NCBI GenBank assembly: GCA_018821175.1 | Contig: JAHJMX010000043.1 | Span: 1 to 5,778, forward strand | Length of the DNA: 5,778 bases | From: Patescibacteria group bacterium | GTDB lineage: Bacteria > Patescibacteriota > Gracilibacteria > UBA1369 > PNNO01 | Direction of reading: 5' to 3' | Part shown: positions 1-5,586 of the stretch, piece after piece | Position numbering within the stretch: position 1 is the stretch's first letter | Layout of the letters: each line of letters opens with the position of its first letter | Program-made: the position numbers and the translations under genes | The notes under the pieces: model-generated | Told to the model about the DNA's origin: nothing | What the model saw: the letters and a program-made list of their open reading frames with translations, nothing else | Databases searched by the model: none

Positions 1-1
1 A

Positions 2-616
2 TTGAACATCCCAGACGGCATAGGCATTTTATGGGCTGCAACTCATATCGTCGCTAAAAACACAAAATTACATGCCCTATTAAGCTTACCTCTTATTGCA
101 ATATCGCCCAATAAATTCAAACAAGCACTAAGAGAAAGAGTGACTGGAATTGATTTGGTACAAAAAATTGCCGAACGTGCATCAATACATGGAAGTAAAT
201 TGTTTTTACTTGGAGCTGCCCCAGGCATCGCAGAAATCGCAGGAGAAAAACTTGGATCGAAATATCAAAACTTGAAAATCGCTGGAACTTTTGCAGGATC
301 ACCACATAAAAACGATTGCGAAAATATCATAAATCTTATTAATCGATCTGGTGCAGATATCCTTTTTGTAGCATATGGAGCACCAGCGCAAGAAATGTGG
401 ATCGCGAAAAATTTACACAAACTTACAACTGTAAAAATCGCAGCTGGCATAGGAGGATCATTCGATTTTATTGCAGGGAAATACAAGAGAGCTCCAAGAT
501 GGATGCAAACACTTGGCCTAGAATGGTTTTACAGACTCATCAAACAACCTTCGCGATGGAGACGTATTTACAATGCAACTGTTAAATTCCCTACGAAAAT
601 AATAAAAGCACTTTAA
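2..616 (+). CDS. WecG/TagA/CpsF-family glycosyltransferase (GT26), 5' end missing
   Basis: This is the C-terminal 204 residues of a GT26 glycosyltransferase. The family transfers N-acetylmannosamine or a related sugar from UDP to a lipid-linked precursor at the inner face of the membrane, as in wall teichoic acid or enterobacterial common antigen synthesis. The frame is open at base 2. The first codon is TTG, read here as Leu and not as a start, because the family's PDG motif follows at once (P4-D5-G6) and normally lies some 60 residues into the protein. In TagA that Asp is the proposed catalytic base. Further family motifs are ERVTGIDLV (45-53), LFLLGAAPG (67-75), YGAPAQEMWIA (125-135), GGSFDFIAG (151-159) and the C-terminal RAPRWM...LEWFYRL...P.RWRR (163-188). 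The missing part is probably about 50-60 residues. The acceptor and donor sugar cannot be told. The stop codon directly abuts the stop of the opposing gene at 617. Confidence 0.93.
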   Translation: MNIPDGIGILWAATHIVAKNTKLHALLSLPLIAISPNKFKQALRERVTGIDLVQKIAERASIHGSKLFLLGAAPGIAEIAGEKLGSKYQNLKIAGTFAGSPHKNDCENIINLINRSGADILFVAYGAPAQEMWIAKNLHKLTTVKIAAGIGGSFDFIAGKYKRAPRWMQTLGLEWFYRLIKQPSRWRRIYNATVKFPTKIIKAL

Positions 617-925
617 TTATTTCTTTGATTTATTAGCTTTTTTCACCTCAGCTTCCTTAGCTTTTTTCTCCAAAGCCTCTTCTCCCCTTTTATGTAAAGC
701 TTCCATAATCGGCTGAATTTTATCAATCACAGAATGAATGATCATTATTGGCTTATAAACCACATCATTGATTTTTTGAGCCGTATCACGAACATAAAAA
801 CTGGCCTTACTCGCATCTCGTAATATAAAAATTAAATACAAAATAGCAATAGCAAGCAAAATGGTAAGTAGTAAGACTGCAACTGCAATAGCGATAAATA
901 AAACGTCTTGTGAAGTGCTAAGCAT
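617..925 (-). CDS. Small single-pass membrane protein with lysine-rich tail
   Basis: I do not recognise a named family. The 102-residue protein starts at ATG (925-923) with a short N-terminus (MLSTSQD). One long hydrophobic segment follows at about residues 8-35, almost all Ile, Leu, Ala and Val. After RD (36-37) comes an amphipathic stretch that looks helical (about 38-80). The tail from about residue 80 is very rich in Lys, Glu and Ala and ends NKSKK. By the positive-inside rule the basic tail is probably cytoplasmic. The layout resembles DUF948-like or other small membrane proteins with a helical tail, but I cannot assign it. The gene is divergent from 970-1392 across 44 bp and tail to tail with the glycosyltransferase gene, with no bases between the two stops. 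No Shine-Dalgarno sequence lies before the ATG: the purine run AGGGAAAGG (complement of 952-960) is about 26 bases upstream, too far to serve. Confidence 0.8.
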   Translation of the reverse strand: MLSTSQDVLFIAIAVAVLLLTILLAIAILYLIFILRDASKASFYVRDTAQKINDVVYKPIMIIHSVIDKIQPIMEALHKRGEEALEKKAKEAEVKKANKSKK

Positions 926-969
926 AATTTGTTTTTAATATATTTATTAAACCTTTCCCTTTGATTTTA
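926..969. promoter_or_regulatory. Short divergent intergenic region; possible minus-strand promoter
   Basis: These 44 bp separate the starts of two divergent genes, so any promoters must lie here or inside the coding starts. For the minus-strand gene, TTGCGG, a 17-base spacer and TAAAAT (complement of 964-969) can be read. The -10 matches consensus at five of six positions but the -35 at only three. The rest is almost pure A/T plus a pyrimidine run (952-960). I could not find a convincing plus-strand promoter for the gene at 970. Confidence 0.25.
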
Positions 970-1392
970 ATGAGAAAATCACACTTCCGCAACTCAAAAT
1001 ACAACTTAAGACCATTGACTCATATTTTATTTCGCATTAAAATCTTTATCAGTAAAAAATCATTATTAAAAAATCGCGCTCAAATGGTAGAAAATATAGA
1101 AAATAATCGAGATATTCATAGTGGAATGTTCAGAATTGAAGAAAACAGAACACGCAAAATAACAGCTGAATTAACAGCTATAGTTGATAACACTAAAGCG
1201 ATTATCAAAAAAAGTACAAATACTCTCCCAAGCGAAGACAGCCTTCACGAAACAGATCCTCATACTGAACCAAATTGGGGAATCAGAGTTGGAAAAATAC
1301 TAAAAACAATAGCTGAAGAAAGAGAATATCATGAACAAGAAATAGCTGAAGAAATAGCTAAAATCACAGGGAATCTAAATCCAAATATTTAA
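970..1392 (+). CDS. Hypothetical charged, largely helical protein
   Basis: I do not recognise this gene. From ATG 970 it encodes 140 residues. A TTG at 961 would add three, and an internal ATG at 1084 would give a 102-residue version. The first 40 residues are strongly basic and partly hydrophobic (LTHILFRIKIFISKK). From MVENIENN on it is acidic and helix-prone, with a polar break (NTLPSEDSLHETDPHTEPNW) before a helical C-terminus. The C-terminal helix repeats IAEE exactly 11 residues apart, encoded by a 13-base direct repeat (1309-1321 and 1342-1354), a spacing seen in hendecad coiled coils. There is no signal peptide or clear membrane segment. Support for coding is that the frame stays open for more than 140 codons in AT-rich DNA, fills the gap between two genes, and ends in a stop overlapping the gatB stop. 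No Shine-Dalgarno sequence precedes any candidate start. The start is uncertain. Confidence 0.6.
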   Translation: MRKSHFRNSKYNLRPLTHILFRIKIFISKKSLLKNRAQMVENIENNRDIHSGMFRIEENRTRKITAELTAIVDNTKAIIKKSTNTLPSEDSLHETDPHTEPNWGIRVGKILKTIAEEREYHEQEIAEEIAKITGNLNPNI

Positions 1393-2819
1393 ATCAATTT
1401 CTTTAAGATTTCACTAACAAGCTGAGGATTAGCTTGGCCTTTTGTTTCTTTCATTACCTGTCCCACCAAGAAACCAAACGCTCGATCCTTCCCGTTTTTT
1501 AAATCTATTTTTGCATCAGGATTTTCATCTAGGATACGATTGCAAATTTCTTCAATTTGACCAGTATCACTGACAACTTTAAGCCCTTTTGCTTCAACAA
1601 TAATTTTTGGCTCATTCCCTGTAATATACATCTCATCAAAAACATCCGCTTTTGCTTGATTATTAGAAATTGAACCTTGTTCAATCATTTGAATCAACTC
1701 CCCCATCATACGAGGAGTAACTTTATTTTCACTTAAAGTAATCTGATCCTCCTTGATTCTTTGCATCAAAATCGTATTGATAAATGAAACAGCAAGTTTC
1801 GGGTTTTGAATCATTGAAACAACTTCCTCGAAATAATTCGAAAGTTGCAAATCGGAAGTCAGGATTCTAATATCATCAGATAAAAACCCGTACTGCTCGC
1901 TATAACGTTTTCGTTTTGCGGCAGGCATTTCTGGCGACTCGAGACGCAATTTATCAACATATTCTTTTTTATTTATAAGCGGTGGAATATCTGGCTCAGG
2001 AAAAAATCTATAATCATCTGCTCCTTCTTTATTTCTCAAAAAATATGTTTTTTGCTTATCAGCAGCCCATCCCATAGTGATGTCTTTATCTGGAGCCTCT
2101 CCGACATCATACAAAGCAATCTGTCTCTCAATTTCATATTCAATAGCAGACCCAAGCGCTCTAAAAGAATTTAAATTCTTGATTTCCGCACGATGATTCA
2201 AATGAGTTTGCCCCACTTCTCGTATTGAAACACTAGCATCAAAACGCATCATTCCTTTTTCCATGTCAGCATCAGAACTTTCACAAAACCGCAAAATATT
2301 CTGAATTTCTTTAGCATAAGCGACAGCCTCTTCTGCAGATCTTATGTCAGGCTCAGACACAATCTCCATCAAAGGAGATCCTGACCGATTATAGTCACAT
2401 AAAGATCCCCCAGCAACGTGGGTTAATTTCCCGGCATCATCTTCTAAGTGTAACCTGGTGATCCCAATCTTTTTCATGACATCGCCTACTTCAATTTCAA
2501 CAAATCCATTTTCAGAAAGAGGTTTGTCGAATTGAGAAATTTGATACCCCTTAGGCAAATCCGGATAAAAATAATTTTTTCGATCAAATTTTGAATATTC
2601 AGGGATTTCACAATTTAAAGCAATCGCAGCGATCAAACCTTTGCGCACAGCCTCTTTATTTACTACTGGAAGTTGTCCTGGGAACCCCATACAGATTTCA
2701 CAAACATTACTATTTGGCTCCTTGTCAAAAGAATCGTTGTCACAACGACAAAACATTTTCGACTTTGTCGATATTTGTGCATGGATTTCTATCCCGATTA
2801 TCGCTTCAAATTTAGACAT
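1389..2819 (-). CDS. gatB: Aspartyl/glutamyl-tRNA(Asn/Gln) amidotransferase subunit B
   Basis: GatB is the tRNA-binding and kinase subunit of GatCAB. The complex activates Glu-tRNA(Gln) or Asp-tRNA(Asn) with ATP and amidates it with ammonia made by GatA. From ATG 2819 the protein is 476 residues, normal for the family. It opens with the conserved IIGIEIHAQ (7-15). Four zinc-ligand-type cysteines follow at 24, 26, 40 and 43, then MGFPGQLPVVN (44-54), YPDLPKGYQ (85-93), HLEDDAGK (124-131) and the signature DYNRSGSPLMEIVSEPD (142-158). The C-terminal GatB/YqeY domain ends with VGQVMKETKGQANP. An in-frame GTG at 2837 would add six residues, but alignment to the family start favours ATG 2819. It is last in the minus-strand group, 39 bp after coaE. 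gatA and gatC are not in the window. Its last codons overlap the opposing gene by 4 bp (TTAA, 1389-1392), so both stops share bases. Confidence 0.97.
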   Translation of the reverse strand: MSKFEAIIGIEIHAQISTKSKMFCRCDNDSFDKEPNSNVCEICMGFPGQLPVVNKEAVRKGLIAAIALNCEIPEYSKFDRKNYFYPDLPKGYQISQFDKPLSENGFVEIEVGDVMKKIGITRLHLEDDAGKLTHVAGGSLCDYNRSGSPLMEIVSEPDIRSAEEAVAYAKEIQNILRFCESSDADMEKGMMRFDASVSIREVGQTHLNHRAEIKNLNSFRALGSAIEYEIERQIALYDVGEAPDKDITMGWAADKQKTYFLRNKEGADDYRFFPEPDIPPLINKKEYVDKLRLESPEMPAAKRKRYSEQYGFLSDDIRILTSDLQLSNYFEEVVSMIQNPKLAVSFINTILMQRIKEDQITLSENKVTPRMMGELIQMIEQGSISNNQAKADVFDEMYITGNEPKIIVEAKGLKVVSDTGQIEEICNRILDENPDAKIDLKNGKDRAFGFLVGQVMKETKGQANPQLVSEILKKLI

Positions 2820-2858
2820 AACTTTAATATTAAACACCGAAATATATTCTACTAAACA

Positions 2859-3443
2859 TTAGCTGTTTTGAGAAATTATTCTTTCAGCAATTTTTTGGAT
2901 TTGTTTTTTAAGATCATTTTTAGACCCATTGTTTTTAACTACGAAATCTGGATTTGTAGGGATATTCTGAGCTTCTAAAATCCCTTTGAACTGTTCAAAT
3001 GTCAAATTGCGTTTTTCAGCAAAACGCTTATAAGCAAGTTGCATATCTGTCTCTACAACAATCAAATAATCAATCTTTTTCCCCAACTTATTCTCATCAA
3101 ATTTAATAGCCTCAATTGCAACATTTGTATCCTTATTTTTTTGCAAAACTTTTTGGATTTCATTGTAAACAAGTGGATGAATAATCTTTTCCAAAATCCT
3201 CAATTTAGCAGGATTATTAAAAACGATTTTCCCAAGTTTAGCCCGATTTACCGGTCCATTATTCTTTTTTAAAAACTCATTCCCAAAAAAATCATTAATT
3301 TTTTTCCACCCATCACGATTTGGCTCATACAACTCATGAACAATTTCATCTGAATCCAAACACAAGAAATCAAAATCTTTCAAATATGAAAGAGCCGTTG
3401 TTTTTCCAGACCCAAAATAACCAGTCACCCCAACGCAAATCAT
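2859..3443 (-). CDS. coaE: Dephospho-CoA kinase (CoaE), divergent
   Basis: CoaE phosphorylates the 3'-hydroxyl of dephospho-CoA with ATP, the last step of CoA synthesis in the cytoplasm. From ATG 3443 the protein is 194 residues, near the usual 200. It has a Walker A loop at 8-15 (GYFGSGKT, against the usual GGIGSGKS), LDSDEIVHELY (29-39) with the Asp expected at the acceptor site, GPVNRAKLGKIVFNNP (63-78), IIHPLV (87-92), then RNLTFEQFKGILEAQ and FVVKNNGS. Two departures are visible: the usual PLLFE-type motif reads AIKFDE, and the segment between the lid Gln and the following Asp is about four residues shorter than in E. coli CoaE as I recall it. An upstream TTG (3452) would add three residues. 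ATG is preferred because it puts the P-loop at the usual distance, and GGA lies 6-8 bases upstream. The gene sits 33 bp after the HEPN-like gene. No other CoA gene is visible. Confidence 0.9.
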   Translation of the reverse strand: MICVGVTGYFGSGKTTALSYLKDFDFLCLDSDEIVHELYEPNRDGWKKINDFFGNEFLKKNNGPVNRAKLGKIVFNNPAKLRILEKIIHPLVYNEIQKVLQKNKDTNVAIEAIKFDENKLGKKIDYLIVVETDMQLAYKRFAEKRNLTFEQFKGILEAQNIPTNPDFVVKNNGSKNDLKKQIQKIAERIISQNS

Positions 3444-3476
3444 ATATTCCAAGCAGTTAATACAATTAATCTAAAA

Positions 3477-3902
3477 TTAAAACCGAACTCCAAGAATTCG
3501 CAGTGTACTTTTGAAATCAGACAGAGTCTTATCCACTTCTTTCCCTGATAATTTAATCCCTATCTCATGCGCAACCTTATTTCTCATTTTATGAGCATTC
3601 CAAGCCCGATTTAATTGATCCTGTGTGAGAATTTTACTTTCACCAATCCTTTTCAGCTTTTCACCAATACTCCCCTCGTAACCAAGCAGGCTAAGTACAT
3701 GCCCCAGTAACTTATCAGCATTTAAAATTGCAGAGATTTCACGCCTACTTTTTACTTCCCCCTCAACAAGATTCCATTGCGTTATGATAAATGCTTGTTG
3801 TCCATCATCAATCCCCTTCTTCCCAGCTTTTAAAAGCGTGTAAACTGCAAGAAAAATTGCAAGAAATACTATAATTAAAACAACAAAAGATATAGGCTCC
3901 AT
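3477..3902 (-). CDS. Membrane-anchored HEPN-like domain protein
   Basis: This 141-residue protein has one N-terminal membrane segment (about 4-24), a short basic linker (KAGKKG, 25-30) and an all-helical soluble domain to the end. In the domain I see W43, ADKLLGHVLSLLGYEG (62-77), GEKLKRI (80-86) and AWNAHKMRNKVAHE (100-113). The last contains R107-N-x3-H112, matching the Rx4-6H motif of HEPN domains, which in many HEPN proteins forms an RNase site and in others is structural. The overall pattern (ADKLL ... GYEG ... WxAHKxRNxxAHE ... LxxLG) matches a protein I recall as frequent in Patescibacteria genomes, related to DUF4145-like HEPN proteins. Its function is not established to my knowledge. 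It starts at ATG 3902, nine bases after the stop of the PH-domain gene, so the two are almost certainly cotranscribed. No Shine-Dalgarno sequence precedes it. The basic linker suggests the domain faces the cytoplasm. Confidence 0.85.
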   Translation of the reverse strand: MEPISFVVLIIVFLAIFLAVYTLLKAGKKGIDDGQQAFIITQWNLVEGEVKSRREISAILNADKLLGHVLSLLGYEGSIGEKLKRIGESKILTQDQLNRAWNAHKMRNKVAHEIGIKLSGKEVDKTLSDFKSTLRILGVRF

Positions 3903-3911
3903 AGAAATAAT

Positions 3912-4532
3912 TTATTTTTTCTTGATAGTTTCTTTGAAAGGTTTTTTGGCTTCATCAGGTAATCCATGCTCTTGGATATGGCCAATAACAAGATCTGCAA
4001 GCAATTGTTTCAAAATTTCTTGATCTTTAAAATTCTTAGAAGTCATAAATTTCTCCTGATATTTCAATACATTTCTCTCAACACGCTTTGGATTAATCGC
4101 ATCTTTCAAAGTTACGTTATGCGGCCCTCCAAGTTTCGCCAATGTAACGTCCCCATAATTAAGCATTGTCTGCCAAAATCCCTTCACGGTATAACTAACC
4201 CCTTCAATCGAAGCATATTCAACACGAGTACTAGTCCGTTCAAAATATCCAGTCCATTCAACTCCAACAATCCCGAGGTTTGTAATAAGCCAGGCATCGT
4301 AATACCAATCTTGAAAAACAAGCAAAAACCGAGCCACCCCAATTGTCAGCCAAGCAATACAAATAGGCAGCAAGTCCGGAAAAAGATACCAAACCGCCGC
4401 CGCAGGAACAGCGTGCATTGAAAATATACGAATAAAATCTCGGATCATAACAAGAGAACTACGATGACACAAGAACAAGATGTCCTCGCCATCCTCTAAG
4501 TAATCATTAAATAAATAATTTCTAATTGACAT
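3912..4532 (-). CDS. Bacterial PH-domain (bPH2/YdbS-like) membrane protein
   Basis: The protein has 206 residues. An N-terminal part with a DGEDILFLCHRS motif (14-25) leads into two adjacent hydrophobic segments (about 33-51 and 54-73), probably a membrane hairpin. A bacterial PH domain follows (about 77-158), recognisable from WYYDAWLITNLGIVGVE (76-92), the turn GYFERTSTRVEYASIEGV (95-112), KGFWQTMLNYGDVTL (117-131) and the closing NPKRVERNVLKY (147-158). The C-terminal 48 residues are helical and end in a basic tail (KKPFKETIKKK). YdbS/YdbT-type PH proteins are membrane associated, but a precise role is not known. In Patescibacteria such proteins are common and usually uncharacterised. This is the first gene of the minus-strand group leading to coaE and gatB, nine bases before the HEPN-like gene. 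It starts at ATG 4532 with no Shine-Dalgarno sequence. The PH assignment is firm; any lipid or protein ligand is unknown. Confidence 0.87.
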   Translation of the reverse strand: MSIRNYLFNDYLEDGEDILFLCHRSSLVMIRDFIRIFSMHAVPAAAVWYLFPDLLPICIAWLTIGVARFLLVFQDWYYDAWLITNLGIVGVEWTGYFERTSTRVEYASIEGVSYTVKGFWQTMLNYGDVTLAKLGGPHNVTLKDAINPKRVERNVLKYQEKFMTSKNFKDQEILKQLLADLVIGHIQEHGLPDEAKKPFKETIKKK

Positions 4533-4559
4533 ATTGTAGCGTTCAGGATTTTCATAAGA

Positions 4560-4588
4560 ATACTACCCTGGTTTGGAAAAATTTGAAA
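4560..4588 (-). promoter_or_regulatory. Possible promoter for the PH/HEPN/coaE/gatB group
   Basis: Read on the minus strand, TTTCAA (complement of 4583-4588), a 17-base spacer and TAGTAT (complement of 4560-4565) make a weak sigma70-type promoter, with three and four matches to consensus. Transcription would begin near 4553, leaving a leader of about 20 bases before ATG 4532. The spacing is right but the hexamers are poor. Its boxes overlap the plus-strand candidate for fmt, so the two might compete. Confidence 0.3.
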
Positions 4589-4602
4589 GTATATAGTATG
4601 AT
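4573..4602 (+). promoter_or_regulatory. Candidate sigma70-type promoter for fmt
   Basis: TTGGAA (4573-4578), an 18-base spacer and TATGAT (4597-4602) give a good sigma70-like promoter, with four of six and five of six matches to consensus. Transcription would start near 4609, giving a leader of about 39 bases to the fmt ATG at 4648. It is the strongest promoter-like match I found in the only sizeable intergenic gap (4533-4647). That gap otherwise holds just A/T-rich leader and no riboswitch-like structure I could see. Confidence 0.45.
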
Positions 4603-4647
4603 GAATCACGCAATGAAATAAATTAAATATGTTTAAAAATTGGATTT

Positions 4648-5568
4648 ATGAAAATATTATTTTTTGGAACACCGGCATTTTCAGTCCCTTTTCTGGCAAC
4701 TCTTGCGCATGATGAAGAAATCGAAATTGTTGCAGTTGTTACTCAACCAGATAAACCTGTTGGACGTAAGAAAATCGTGACTGCACCGGCAGTAAAAGAC
4801 TTTGCACAAAATGAATTGGATATACCAGTTCTGCAGCCTAAGCGCATAAAAGGAAACAATGAATTCCTTGATTTGGTACAAAACATGAATTTAGATTTTA
4901 TCGTAGTTGTGGCATACGGCATGATTTTCCCAGAAGAATTACTTGAGATCCCAAAATATGGATGTGTTAATGTCCACACCTCGTTATTACCAAAATATCG
5001 TGGAGCTTCCCCTATTCAATCTGCATTATTAAATGGAGATAAAAATACAGGAGTAAGCATAATGAATATGGAGGAAGAAATGGATACAGGAGGAATTTAC
5101 TTAATCCGCAAAATTGAAATTGGAGAAAAAGATGATGCTATTTCGCTTTCAAACAAATTATCGGAGATTGGCGCAGTGATGATTCCATTGGCTCTGAAAG
5201 ATATTGCAGATAGAGTTTTAAGCCCTATCCCACAAAATGAAACTAATGCTACATATTGCAAAAAAATAAACAAAGAAGATGGTTTAATTGATCCTGCTAA
5301 TGAAACTTCTGATGAGATTTTGAACAAATTTAAAGCTTTCATCTTTTGGCCACAAATTCACATGATATATGAAAATAAAAAAATAAAGTTGCTTCAAATA
5401 GACAAATTTAAAATTGAGCAAAAAGTTTCCCCTGGTCAATTTATCGCATATGAAGGGAATCTTTTACTTGGAACAAAAGAAGGCACACTAAAAATCGATC
5501 AACTACAACCTGAAGGCAAAAATTCGATGCAAGCAAAAGATTTTATGAATGGTTTTTTGCAGAAATAA
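4648..5568 (+). CDS. fmt: Methionyl-tRNA formyltransferase
   Basis: Fmt transfers a formyl group from 10-formyltetrahydrofolate to Met-tRNA(fMet) to make the bacterial initiator tRNA. The protein is 306 residues, close to the usual length of about 310-315. The N-terminal Rossmann-type catalytic domain starts with MKILFFGTPAFSVPFL and contains QPDKPVGR (33-40). It carries the active-site region VNVHTSLLPKYRGASPIQ (107-124) and the MDTGG loop (145-149). The catalytic triad N108, H110 and D146 is intact; these match N106, H108 and D144 of E. coli. The C-terminal tRNA-binding domain begins near residue 205 (ATYCKKINKEDG) and contains the expected FKAFIFWPQIHMIYENKKIKL stretch (shown only by its ends: F and L near 228-248). 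The ATG at 4648 follows a weak GGA seven bases upstream. Peptide deformylase is not adjacent. The last 26 bases overlap the opposing gene at 5543. Confidence 0.97.
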   Translation: MKILFFGTPAFSVPFLATLAHDEEIEIVAVVTQPDKPVGRKKIVTAPAVKDFAQNELDIPVLQPKRIKGNNEFLDLVQNMNLDFIVVVAYGMIFPEELLEIPKYGCVNVHTSLLPKYRGASPIQSALLNGDKNTGVSIMNMEEEMDTGGIYLIRKIEIGEKDDAISLSNKLSEIGAVMIPLALKDIADRVLSPIPQNETNATYCKKINKEDGLIDPANETSDEILNKFKAFIFWPQIHMIYENKKIKLLQIDKFKIEQKVSPGQFIAYEGNLLLGTKEGTLKIDQLQPEGKNSMQAKDFMNGFLQK

Positions 5569-5586
5569 TATATTTCCCATAAAATC
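5539..5586. repeat. Nested inverted repeat over a convergent gene overlap
   Basis: GATTTTATG (5539-5547) and CATAAAATC (5578-5586) are perfect 9-base inverted copies. Between them lies a second hairpin, GAAATA (5562-5567), loop ATA, TATTTC (5571-5576), which includes the fmt stop codon. The structure covers the 26-bp overlap of the two convergent genes. It is AT-rich and has no T-run on the 3' side of either strand, so it is not a standard intrinsic terminator. It could slow polymerase from both directions or be a chance feature of AT-rich DNA. Confidence 0.3.

Noticed and set aside
604..643. AAAAGC (604-609) and GCTTTT (636-641) followed by more T, resembling an intrinsic terminator for the glycosyltransferase gene.
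   Set aside because: The stem is only six base pairs with a loop of 26 bases. The T-run is explained by lysine codons of the opposing gene, and the structure would be very weak.
640..675. Repeated AGCTTTTTTC-like units near the end of the small membrane protein gene.
   Set aside because: They are the codons of its Lys/Ala/Glu-rich tail, a low-complexity protein sequence and not a DNA repeat element.
2823..2834. Perfect 12-base palindrome TTTAATATTAAA just upstream of gatB, a possible operator.
   Set aside because: It is made only of A and T. At this base composition a few such palindromes are expected by chance in a window this size, and no second copy lies near another start.
2835..2837. 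GTG at 2837 as the gatB start (and TTG at 3452 as the coaE start).
   Set aside because: Both have in-frame ATGs a few codons later that match the usual family N-termini, and neither alternative has a better ribosome binding site.
2591..2862. Overlapping plus-strand open frames opposite the start of gatB, including one crossing the coaE-gatB gap.
   Set aside because: They lie antisense to highly conserved GatB codons, their translations look like no protein family, and none has a plausible start context.
3966..4421. A 151-codon plus-strand open frame opposite the PH-domain gene.
   Set aside because: The minus-strand frame encodes a clear PH domain. The plus-strand translation is rich in Asn, Pro and Ser without domain-like patterning, typical of an antisense shadow.
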